Assembly: GCA_963975495.1 (NCBI GenBank)
Contig: CAXBID010000093.1
Coordinates: forward strand, 1-13,011
DNA length: 13,011 nucleotides
DNA from: CAXBID01 sp963975495
GTDB taxonomy: Bacteria > Bacteroidota > Bacteroidia > Flavobacteriales > Flavobacteriaceae
Reading direction: 5' to 3'
The position numbers were made by a program, and so were the translations under genes. Within the stretch, counting starts at the first letter, position 1; every line of letters begins with the position of its first letter. The notes under the pieces are model-generated. The model was not told the DNA's origin, did no database searches, and worked only from the letters and a program-made list of their open reading frames with translations. Of this stretch, positions 1 to 6,621 are shown in pieces.

Positions 1-66
1 TAATTATAAATATCAAAATCATAAATTAAAAGCTCTCTGAAAATCAGCAAGCCCCACTTAGCGCCT

Positions 67-180
67 TAGCGTCTTTGCGAGAAAAAAAAGTTTTCAGTCG
101 CAGTATTCAGTAGGCAGTCTCAGTCGCTTTTAACACTAATCTATTTCACTCTTTGCGGCATAGCGTCTTTGCGAGAAAAA
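67..180. repeat. 20-bp direct repeat pair (67-86, 161-180)
   Basis: The 20-base string TAGCGTCTTTGCGAGAAAAA occurs identically at 67-86 and 161-180, 94 bp apart. A further partial echo, 'ctctttgcgg', stands just before the second copy (149-158). Between the copies lies the CAGTCGC block at 95-126. No coding function is visible; it looks like a duplicated intergenic repeat. Confidence 0.8.
95..126 (-). repeat. ACTGC-type simple repeat, reverse orientation copy
   Basis: Read on the minus strand this block is made of units such as CGACTG, AGACTG, ACTGAAT and ACTGCG. It shares the exact 12-mer ACTGAATACTGC (reverse complement of 100-111) with the forward-oriented array at 4177-4188. The two blocks therefore belong to one dispersed repeat family lying in opposite orientation about 4 kb apart. 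Confidence 0.6.
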
Positions 181-418
181 TATTTTGTCTCCGTGAATTT
201 TTGTGTAAACTCCGCGAAATAAACGCATGACTAAGATTAGTGAAAATTCGTGAAATTAGTGTCAAATATATCTGTATAAATACTAATTTTATAGTCGATG
301 TTTCAGTTTGGAATTTGGAATTTTTTTTTTTTTGTAATTTTAAAAACTTTGTAACAAATTGCTAAACATATCAACTTATAAACAAATAAACCTTATTAAC
401 GAATAAACTTTTTTGAAA

Positions 419-1219
419 ATGACAGCACACGAAATTGATTATCGCATCTACGGCGAAGAAATGCAATATGTAGAAATTGAACTCGACCCAGAAGAAGGCG
501 TCGTAGCCGAAGCAGGAAGTTTTATGATGATGGACGATGGTATTAAAATGGAAACTATTTTTGGAGATGGCTCAAAAAATGATTCAAGCTTCTTGGGTAA
601 AATTTTAGGCGCCGGAAAACGCATCCTTACGGGAGAAAGCTTATTTATGACTGCTTTTTATAACAACCTTTCAGGAAAAAGGAACGTATCATTTGCATCG
701 CCTTATCCGGGAAAAATCATACCCATAGATTTAACACGTTTTGGAGGTAAGTTCATTTGCCAAAAAGATGCATTTCTTTGTGCAGCAAAAGGCGTTAGCG
801 TAGGCATTGAGTTCTCAAAAAAATTAGGCCGTGGTCTTTTTGGTGGCGAAGGTTTCATCATGCAAAAACTTGAAGGTGATGGTATGGCGTTTGTGCATGC
901 AGGAGGTACCATGGCTATGAAAGAATTAAAAGCAGGAGAAACTTTGAGGGTTGATACAGGTTGTATTGTAGGTTTCGATCAAACTATAGATTATGATATT
1001 GAATTTGTAGGTGGTATAAAAAACACCGTTTTTGGTGGTGAAGGTTTATTTTTTGCTAAACTGCAAGGTCCAGGAACCGTTTATATTCAATCATTGCCGT
1101 TTAGTAGGTTAGCAGGTCGCGTATTGGCCTCAGCACCTCGTGGCGGAGGAAAAGATAAAGGTGAAGGAAGTATTTTGGGAGGTTTAGGCGATTTATTGGA
1201 TGGTGATAACAGATTTTAA
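419..1219 (+). CDS. TIGR00266 / AIM24 family protein
   Basis: A 266-residue protein of the TIGR00266 family, related to mitochondrial AIM24. The molecular role in bacteria is not established. I see the family's beta-rich, glycine-rich pattern: an N-terminal 'GVVAEAGSFMMMDDGI' stretch (residues 27-42), a 'TGESLFMTAFYN' segment (71-82), and two related modules that each start with FGGEG and continue KLxGxG (residues 141-155 and 205-218). The tail (about 237-266) is glycine-rich and probably disordered. No signal peptide or membrane segment is visible, so the protein is likely cytoplasmic. I place the start at the ATG at 419; an in-frame TTG at 413 would add only two residues. A weak A/T-rich hairpin follows the stop (1236-1260). 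The family call is firm, the function is not. Confidence 0.9.
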   Translation: MTAHEIDYRIYGEEMQYVEIELDPEEGVVAEAGSFMMMDDGIKMETIFGDGSKNDSSFLGKILGAGKRILTGESLFMTAFYNNLSGKRNVSFASPYPGKIIPIDLTRFGGKFICQKDAFLCAAKGVSVGIEFSKKLGRGLFGGEGFIMQKLEGDGMAFVHAGGTMAMKELKAGETLRVDTGCIVGFDQTIDYDIEFVGGIKNTVFGGEGLFFAKLQGPGTVYIQSLPFSRLAGRVLASAPRGGGKDKGEGSILGGLGDLLDGDNRF

Positions 1220-1235
1220 ATGTTAAATTTGCTTT

Positions 1236-1260
1236 AAAAAAAAGTTTGTAACTTTTTTTT
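1236..1260 (+). terminator. A/T-rich hairpin after the AIM24-family gene
   Basis: An 11-bp perfect stem (1236-1246 with 1250-1260) closes a 3-base TGT loop and consists of an A run facing a T run with one G-C pair. It lies 17 bp after the stop. It could weakly terminate the upstream gene, but with so little GC it may be only a chance product of homopolymer runs. Confidence 0.35.
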
Positions 1261-1339
1261 TAGTAAATTTATGTTCTAATCAAAATAAAAGCTTATTCCA
1301 AATTCTACTATTAATATTATAAACCAAAACCTTAACAAA

Positions 1340-1537
1340 ATGGCAAGAGCGATGTTGGAGTACACAAAAACAGTACTCAATAAAGTTAGCTTTGACGCTA
1401 CATTGTTTTGCAAAGAAGTACAAAAAGCAATACAGCGCTTATTACCTTACGAGATTGAAGAGCTTAAAATATTTATTCATTCTCTTGTGCGGCAAAACCC
1501 AGAATTAAATCAATGTTTAATTTATTTAAAACCATAA
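1340..1537 (+). CDS. Small conserved-looking protein, 65 aa, function unknown
   Basis: I do not recognise a named family, but this looks like a real gene. It has an ATG preceded by an A-rich 'ttaacaaa' leader typical of Bacteroidetes, balanced amino-acid content, and a stop placed exactly at the edge of a strong terminator (1537-1564). The product is predicted to be mostly helical and soluble, with no signal peptide or membrane segment; it has two cysteines (24 and 59) and a 'LLPYEIEELKIFIHSLV' helix (residues 34-50). An alternative start is Met5. It stands alone, 120 bp after the AIM24-family gene, converging on oxyR. My impression that similar short proteins occur in other flavobacteria is from memory and untested. 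Confidence 0.7.
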   Translation: MARAMLEYTKTVLNKVSFDATLFCKEVQKAIQRLLPYEIEELKIFIHSLVRQNPELNQCLIYLKP

Positions 1538-1564
1538 AAAAAGCGGCTAGTTAGCCGCTTTTTT
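1537..1564. terminator. Bidirectional rho-independent terminator
   Basis: A perfect 13-bp inverted repeat (1537-1549 with 1552-1564) encloses a 2-base GT centre. The inner part is the GC-rich GCGGCTA/TAGCCGC, flanked by an A run on the left and a T run on the right, so each strand ends in a U tract. It sits between the 65-aa gene (stop at 1537) and the convergent oxyR gene (stop at 1572) and would terminate both. Confidence 0.93.
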
Positions 1565-1571
1565 AGTACAC

Positions 1572-2513
1572 TTATTTTTTGGGTAAAGGACTTATTATTT
1601 TTACATTTTGAAAGGCAATAGCGCCACGAATAATTCCAGAAATCACATCTTGCAGCGCTTCAATAATTTGCATTTTTAGCTCGCTTTTATGATATATAAT
1701 ACTAACCTCACGTGCAGGGGAAGGTTCATTGAAGTAATGTAGATTTTCAGCTTCTTTTTCTTTTATATCTAAAGTATGTAAGTAGGGTAGAAGTGTCATT
1801 CCTAAACCTTCGTTTGATAGTTTTATCAAGGTTTCAATACTGCCACTTTCTAATTGAAATTTATCATCTGCATGATTTTTAAAAACTTTGCATAAATTAA
1901 TGACACCATCTCTAAAACAATGCCCATCTTCAAGGAGTAACATGTCGTCAATATCTAAATCAGAAACATCAATTTTTTTGCTAGTATGAAGTCTATGCCC
2001 TTTTGGAATATAACTCACAAAAGGTTCAAAATAAAGCACACGCTCTTTTATATTATCATCTTCTAATGGAGTAGCAGCAATGGCAGCGTCTAAATGACCA
2101 TCTTTAATTCTTAAAATAATTTCTTCAGTAGTTAACTCCTCAATTTTTAGTTTAACTTTTGGATGCTTTTTTATGAAACTTTTTAAAAACATAGGTAAAA
2201 GCGTTGGCATTATGGTAGGGATAATTCCTAATTTAAACTCACCTCCTACAAACCCTTTTTGTTGGTCAACAATGTCTTGTATTCTATACGATTCATTGAC
2301 AATATTTCTAGCTTGAGTTACAATTTTTCTACCTATATCGGTCAGCTCAATAGGTTTTTTGCTTCTATCAAATATCTGAACATCTAATTGATCTTCCAGT
2401 TTTTGAATTTGCATACTTAATGTTGGTTGAGTAACAAAACATTTTTCAGCAGCTTTAGTGAAATTTTGATTTTCTGCAACTGCTAAAACGTAATATAATT
2501 GTGTAATAGTCAT
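1572..2513 (-). CDS. oxyR: OxyR-type LysR family hydrogen-peroxide sensor and transcription regulator
   Basis: A 313-residue LysR-family regulator. The N-terminal winged helix-turn-helix is clear (residues 1-60: TITQLYYVLAVAENQNFTKA, then 'TQPTLSMQIQKLEDQLDVQIFDR'), followed by a linker helix and the substrate-binding-like sensor domain (about 91-300). The redox motif is intact: EDGHCFRD...C places cysteines at exactly 199 and 208, the numbers and 9-residue spacing of E. coli OxyR, whose disulfide forms on peroxide exposure. The segment 'SGSIETLIKLSNEGLGMTLLP' also fits OxyR. By family knowledge it should activate catalase, Dps or peroxidase genes; none is next to it here, and the divergent side holds no gene. 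Length is close to the family norm. Start is the ATG at 2511-2513. It shares the terminator at 1537-1564 with the convergent small gene. Confidence 0.93.
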   Translation of the reverse strand: MTITQLYYVLAVAENQNFTKAAEKCFVTQPTLSMQIQKLEDQLDVQIFDRSKKPIELTDIGRKIVTQARNIVNESYRIQDIVDQQKGFVGGEFKLGIIPTIMPTLLPMFLKSFIKKHPKVKLKIEELTTEEIILRIKDGHLDAAIAATPLEDDNIKERVLYFEPFVSYIPKGHRLHTSKKIDVSDLDIDDMLLLEDGHCFRDGVINLCKVFKNHADDKFQLESGSIETLIKLSNEGLGMTLLPYLHTLDIKEKEAENLHYFNEPSPAREVSIIYHKSELKMQIIEALQDVISGIIRGAIAFQNVKIISPLPKK

Positions 2514-2803
2514 TAATTATCAGTTTGAACCATAAAAATATGAAAACTATCAATGAAATTTATATTAGCTGCTGTTAATTATAAATTAAATTTGTAGTAG
2601 TTAAGTTAATTGATTGAAGTTTGATTGAATAATCGGTTTGTTTTAAGACTGGTTGGCGAAAAAGTGGACTAACTTATCCCTTGAGGGAACTTTAGCGGTG
2701 TCTTAAATAAACAATAAAATTATTAACTAAAATCGGATAATACTATTTGGTATATAGAAGAAGGCAGCTAACTGTTAACTTAATACTGCAAACTGAAGAA
2801 CTT
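2514..2803. other. Gap between oxyR and the DUF58 gene, with repeat fragments and a possible orphan promoter
   Basis: No gene is visible on either strand in 290 bp. The oxyR promoter must lie in the left part. A forward TAAATTTG at 2587-2594 fits the flavobacterial -7 consensus but leads into no gene. The phrase 'tcccttgagggaactttagcggtgtct' type around 2677-2703 begins with a short TCCC/GGGA hairpin (2677-2688) and resembles a common flavobacterial intergenic filler. An 'aatactgcaaactg' fragment (2782-2795) belongs to the repeat family that also lies on the other side of the DUF58 gene. Confidence 0.55.
2587..2594 (+). promoter_or_regulatory. Possible flavobacterial -7 box with no gene downstream
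   Basis: TAAATTTG matches the Bacteroidetes TAnnTTTG -7 element exactly and points away from oxyR. I do not see a clear -33 TTG at the expected distance, and no open reading frame follows before the oppositely oriented DUF58 gene ends at 2804. It may be chance in AT-rich DNA or the remnant of a lost divergent OxyR target promoter. Confidence 0.25.
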
Positions 2804-4138
2804 TTATAGCAAACCTCTAGATTTGATTTCAAGATATTTGTTAATAGTATCGATAGTCAGATTTTCAGGAGTGGTAAGAATAGAATAGATTCCATATTTT
2901 TTAAGTTCGTTAACGATGAGACGTTTTTCAAACGCAAATTTTTCCGCAATTACTTTGTCATAAACTTGTTGTACGGTTTGTGCTTTTTCTGAAATTAAAC
3001 TATTGAGCTCAGTATTTTTAAAGAAAATAACGACCAATAAATGACTTTTGGCAATGGCTTTTAAATAGGGTAATTGCCTGTTTAAACCATCTAAAGTTTC
3101 AAAATTTGTGTACATTAAAATAAGGCTTCGGTGGGTAATATGCCTTTTTATATTGGCGTAAAGCCTGCTAAAATCGCTTTCAAAAAAATCAGTTTTCACA
3201 TTGTACAGCGATTCTAATATAAGTTGCATTTGAGAACTTCTGCGTTGTGCAACAATCACATTTTCAATACGCTTAGAAAACGATAACATACCCGCTTTAT
3301 CGTGCTTTTTTAATACAATATTGCTAATTACGAGTGTGGCATTAATGGCATAGTCAAGAAGGCTTAAACCATTAAAAGGCATCTTCATAATTCGGCCTTT
3401 ATCGATAATGGAATATACGGGTTGCGACTTTTCATCTTGAAACTGATTTACCATGAGCTGATTTTTCTTCGCCGTAGCTTTCCAGTTTATAGTACGTAAA
3501 TCATCACCTAAAACATAATCTTTAATTTGCTCGAACTCCATAGTATGTCCAAGTCTACGGACTTTTTTGAGACCGTATTCCAAGGCATTTTGATTGATAT
3601 TTAAAAGTTCAAACTTTTTTAATTGTTTAAAACTCGGGTACGTGGGCACCATGGCACCTTGGTTAAAAGTAAAGCGTTTTGAAACTAAATTAATTATGGA
3701 TGATGCATAAACATTTAAGCTTCCAAAGTAGTATTCGCCTCGTTCCGTAGGTTTTAAATGATAGGTTACAGATTTCGATTTTCTAGGTGTGATGATGTCT
3801 CTAATTTTAAAATCCCTGACTTGAAACTGTTCAGGAATTTCATCAATAATTTCAAGATAAATGGAGATAGGGTAGTTGTTATTAATTTTTAATTCAACTG
3901 TATTTTTATCACCATTTGAAAATTTATCTGGTAAAACCCGTGTTGCTTCCAATTTATTTTTACCACTAAAAACAATAAGAAAATCCAAAACAAATAAAAG
4001 AATAAGAACAAAAATGGCGAGTTGCGCAACGTTAAATAATACAGGAATGAAATAGCTTAAAACAAACAACACCACAATGCCAATACCTGTGTAAAAAAAA
4101 CGGGGTTGTATGTAGAAGGGTTTAAAGAGTTTCATCAC
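2804..4138 (-). CDS. DUF58 domain membrane protein, MoxR partner
   Basis: A 444-residue DUF58 protein. Two hydrophobic helices at about residues 15-33 and 36-58 anchor it in the inner membrane; the rest should be soluble. Residues 60-160 form a beta-rich segment as in other family members, and the DUF58 signature follows ('FEQIKDYVLGDDLRTINWKATAKK', split by eye: GDDLRTINW at 211-219). The C-terminal part has the von Willebrand A-like fold typical of the family, but the metal-site position reads DKGRI (246-250) instead of DxSxS, so metal binding is doubtful. DUF58 genes habitually neighbour moxR, and here moxR is directly upstream in the same direction, 114 bp away across a repeat array. It is probably the last gene of the operon. 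Start is the first of two adjacent ATGs (4136-4138); the second at 4133-4135 is equally possible. Confidence 0.9.
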   Translation of the reverse strand: MMKLFKPFYIQPRFFYTGIGIVVLFVLSYFIPVLFNVAQLAIFVLILLFVLDFLIVFSGKNKLEATRVLPDKFSNGDKNTVELKINNNYPISIYLEIIDEIPEQFQVRDFKIRDIITPRKSKSVTYHLKPTERGEYYFGSLNVYASSIINLVSKRFTFNQGAMVPTYPSFKQLKKFELLNINQNALEYGLKKVRRLGHTMEFEQIKDYVLGDDLRTINWKATAKKNQLMVNQFQDEKSQPVYSIIDKGRIMKMPFNGLSLLDYAINATLVISNIVLKKHDKAGMLSFSKRIENVIVAQRRSSQMQLILESLYNVKTDFFESDFSRLYANIKRHITHRSLILMYTNFETLDGLNRQLPYLKAIAKSHLLVVIFFKNTELNSLISEKAQTVQQVYDKVIAEKFAFEKRLIVNELKKYGIYSILTTPENLTIDTINKYLEIKSRGLL

Positions 4139-4252
4139 TAATGTTGATTCGTTTTTTGTTTAGTTGTTGATTTGTGACTGAATACTGCAACTGTGACTGC
4201 GACTATATACTGTGACTGCGACTATATACTGCGACTGCAAACTGCAAACTAG
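4139..4252. repeat. ACTGC-type repeat array between moxR and the DUF58 gene
   Basis: From about 4177 to 4250 the spacer is built of 6-7 bp units of the kind ACTGCGA, ACTGCAA, CTGTGA and CTATAT. Inside it the 19-bp unit CTGTGACTGCGACTATATA is present twice in perfect tandem (4191-4209, 4210-4228) with a partial third start. The array ends only about 3 bp from the moxR stop codon. It interrupts an otherwise co-directional gene pair and belongs to the same family as 95-126 and 2782-2795. Confidence 0.75.
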
Positions 4253-5326
4253 CTAGCGTGGTATCTCAACCGTTTCAATAATTTGTTTTATAATTTGTTT
4301 ACTGGTAACACCTTCCATTTCGTGTTCTGGGGTTACAATAACTCTGTGATGTAGTACAGGAATAGCAGCACGTTTTATATCTTCTGGGGTTACAAAATCG
4401 CGTCCGCTCATAGCCGCAAAAGCTTTGCTGGCTTTTAATATGGCAATGGAGGCCCTGGGGGAAGCACCTAAATACAAAAATTGATTACTACGGGTAGCCA
4501 CAATTAATTCTGCAATGTATTTTAGTAAATGCTCTTCTATTAAAATTTGAGTGACTAAATTTTGATAATCTGAGATTTGTTTAGCAGTCAAAAACGATAA
4601 AACTTCACCTGTTTTAGACTTTTCCTTTAGCTGATGCTCTCTTGATAAAATTTCAATCTCTTCATCCAAATTTGGGTAACCAACATCTATTTTAAACAAA
4701 AAACGGTCTAGTTGTGCTTCTGGTAAACGATATGTTCCTTCCTGTTCTATAGGGTTTTGAGTGGCTAAAACCATAAAAGGAGCATCTAAAAAGAACTGAT
4801 TCCCATCAATGGTTATCTGTTGCTCTTCCATCACCTCAAACAAAGCGGCTTGTGTTTTGGCGGGTGCTCTGTTTATCTCATCGATAAGAATCATATTTGA
4901 AAAAATAGGGCCTTTTTTAAACTCGAATTCTGAGTCTTTCAAGTTGAATATTGAAGTTCCTAAAATATCACTTGGCATTAAATCTGGCGTGAATTGAATT
5001 CTACTAAAGTCTACGCTTAACGATTTTGCTAATAGTTTTGCAGTAATGGTTTTTGCAACTCCGGGAACGCCTTCAATTAATGAGTGCCCTTTTGCTAGTA
5101 GCGATGCAATAAGCATATCTACCATATCTTTTTGGCCAACAATAACTTTACCAATTTCATCTTTTATTTTTTGAACACTTTGTTGAAGTTCAGATAAATC
5201 CAATCGGTTTTGAAATTTTAAGTTATCAGAATCTTTTAAAGCACTATCGTCAATTGATGATACAACGTTTTCAGGTTTTGGTGTAAATTTTTGATGGTCG
5301 TCTTGTAGGTCTTTATTTTCTTTCAT
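4253..5326 (-). CDS. moxR: MoxR family AAA+ ATPase
   Basis: A 357-residue MoxR-type AAA+ ATPase, a family thought to act as chaperones that assemble or activate protein complexes by ATP hydrolysis. The core motifs are all present: Walker A GVPGVAKT (residues 86-93), Walker B ILIDE (146-150) followed by the family's 'INRAPAKTQAALFEVMEE' helix, sensor 1 in VLATQNP (186-192), the LPEAQLDRFLF segment with the probable arginine finger (201-211), and the GASPRA sensor-2 region (287-292). A 45-residue charged N-terminal extension precedes the AAA domain and looks disordered. No membrane segment is visible, so it is cytoplasmic. It lies between the DUF4350 gene (89 bp upstream) and the DUF58 gene. 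Start is the ATG at 5324-5326. Confidence 0.95.
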   Translation of the reverse strand: MKENKDLQDDHQKFTPKPENVVSSIDDSALKDSDNLKFQNRLDLSELQQSVQKIKDEIGKVIVGQKDMVDMLIASLLAKGHSLIEGVPGVAKTITAKLLAKSLSVDFSRIQFTPDLMPSDILGTSIFNLKDSEFEFKKGPIFSNMILIDEINRAPAKTQAALFEVMEEQQITIDGNQFFLDAPFMVLATQNPIEQEGTYRLPEAQLDRFLFKIDVGYPNLDEEIEILSREHQLKEKSKTGEVLSFLTAKQISDYQNLVTQILIEEHLLKYIAELIVATRSNQFLYLGASPRASIAILKASKAFAAMSGRDFVTPEDIKRAAIPVLHHRVIVTPEHEMEGVTSKQIIKQIIETVEIPR

Positions 5327-5415
5327 CTGTTGTTTTTTATTTGTTTTTCAATTGTCAGATGCAATGCCCTCAAATAATTAGATAAAAATTCTAATTTATA
5401 TTAGGCATTTCATAA
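5327..5415. other. Short spacer before moxR
   Basis: This 89-bp spacer within the reverse-strand gene run has a small hairpin (ATTAGA at 5377-5382 with TCTAAT at 5390-5395). I see no exact flavobacterial -7 box on the reverse strand, so I have no positive evidence for a separate moxR promoter. Confidence 0.3.
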
Positions 5416-6621
5416 TTATTTTGAATAAAATGCTTCTATATGCCGGTTTAATTTGATTAAGTTTTCTTCAAAAAACTCATTTTTAGAACGTAACCAATTA
5501 ATAAAATCAATAAGTTTCTTTACCTCGTCTTTTTTCTTTCCAGTTTTTGACGCTAATTTTTGAATAAACCCATCATTTAAGGCTGATGTGTCTAAATTAT
5601 AATCGGTTCTTATTTTTTCTAAAAAGTACGTTATTTTTTTATCTATTACGTTTTTATGATCTTGAGTTTCAAAATATAAATTGGAAATTGTTTTAACAAA
5701 AGCAACGGTTGTATTTTGTAAAGGCTTAATGATTTTTATAATGCGTTGCCTGCGTTTAGCATTAAAAATGATAAACAAGATACCGAAAATAATAGCGGTA
5801 TACCAAGCCCATTTAAATGAGAGTTGCTCGAGAAACCAGCTTAAGTTTGATTCTTTTTCCACATTATCATCATAACCAGTTTGTATTTTGGTATAGGAAT
5901 CAAAATAGACGTCATTTTCTGGTAAGTAGGATATAATACCTTCCGCATATTTGTATCTATCCTCTTTTAAGAGATTATAATTGGTAAAGGCTTTTGGCTC
6001 TAAGTGTAAATATATTTTCCCTTCTCCAAAAGGAACTTCAATAAAATTGACATGCTTATAATCGATTTTAGAATAGCCTAAAACCGTATAATTTATAGAG
6101 TCGAAACTTGCAAAATAGTTGTCGCCTTCATTTCTATCAATAGCGATATCTTCAATATCTAAATATTTTAAAGATTGATAGGACGTACTATCTTTTTCAT
6201 TAATAATATAATCGATATCAATATTTAAGGTATCATGAATTTTTTGAGAGAAGTAATAATCTGATATAAATAACGTATTTCCTGCATCAACAAAATTTAA
6301 TAATTCATCAACAGAATCATCTTCCAAATAATCAGAATTTCCAATAATTATAAAACTTCCTTCAGCTACATGGTGGCCATAACCATCTTCAGAATTTGCT
6401 CTTAAATAACTAGCGGGTTGATGGTAAACAGTTCTTACTTTATGGTTTTTAAAAAGTTTTGGTAACTCTTTATAAAAAATACCAACGCCGTAGGGTTTGT
6501 TGCTTTTTTCGTTAAAAGATTCTTCCCAATCTACCGTTTTTGTTGTTTTTACACCAACAGCGATGGCCGCAGTAACAATTAGTGCCAAAATAACAAAAAG
6601 TATGGGTAATATCTTCTTCAT
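5416..6621 (-). CDS. DUF4350 domain membrane protein
   Basis: A 401-residue protein with an N-terminal hydrophobic segment (residues 4-23, a signal anchor or signal peptide), a DUF4350-like domain, and a second membrane helix at about 271-287 ('WAWYTAIIFGILFIIF') followed by a basic stop-transfer patch (AKRRQR). The first domain (about 40-240) has the alternating strand pattern seen in GATase-like folds: 'SFIIIGNSDYL' (89-99), 'AGNTLFISDYYFS' (113-125), 'GEGKIYLHLEP' (199-209). The 110-residue cytoplasmic tail is helical and charged. The start ATG overlaps the stop of the DUF4129 gene by one base (TAATG), which points to coupled translation. Its presence beside moxR, DUF58 and DUF4129 fits a recurrent bacterial locus; the biochemical role is unknown. 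Confidence 0.82.
   Translation of the reverse strand: MKKILPILFVILALIVTAAIAVGVKTTKTVDWEESFNEKSNKPYGVGIFYKELPKLFKNHKVRTVYHQPASYLRANSEDGYGHHVAEGSFIIIGNSDYLEDDSVDELLNFVDAGNTLFISDYYFSQKIHDTLNIDIDYIINEKDSTSYQSLKYLDIEDIAIDRNEGDNYFASFDSINYTVLGYSKIDYKHVNFIEVPFGEGKIYLHLEPKAFTNYNLLKEDRYKYAEGIISYLPENDVYFDSYTKIQTGYDDNVEKESNLSWFLEQLSFKWAWYTAIIFGILFIIFNAKRRQRIIKIIKPLQNTTVAFVKTISNLYFETQDHKNVIDKKITYFLEKIRTDYNLDTSALNDGFIQKLASKTGKKKDEVKKLIDFINWLRSKNEFFEENLIKLNRHIEAFYSK

Larger units (their letters stand above)
1..418. other. Gene-free, repeat-rich region upstream of the AIM24-family gene
   Basis: I see no convincing gene here on either strand. The stretch holds a 20-bp direct repeat (67-86 and 161-180), a CAGTCGC-type repeat block (95-126), two copies of the heptamer TTTGGAA (307-320) running straight into a 13-base T run (321-333), and phrases built on 'attcgtgaaattagtg' around 236-262. 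Such degenerate, non-coding repeats are common between flavobacterial genes. A promoter for the gene at 419 presumably lies in 330-410, but I find no exact TAnnTTTG box there. Confidence 0.6.

Noticed and set aside
703..912. Reverse-strand open frame opposite the AIM24-family gene
   Set aside because: Proline- and phenylalanine-rich product without family features, lying wholly antisense to a well-supported gene.
2541..2560. OxyR binding site around the CTATCAAT string
   Set aside because: Only one CTAT half-motif is present; the spaced ATAG/CTAT pattern of OxyR sites is not found.
2641..2710. tRNA or small structured RNA gene between oxyR and DUF58
   Set aside because: Only a 4-bp TCCC/GGGA stem is visible; no cloverleaf or T-loop sequence.
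4177..4250. CRISPR or operator array between moxR and DUF58
   Set aside because: Units of 6-7 bp and a 19-bp tandem without unique spacers; fits a simple-sequence repeat.
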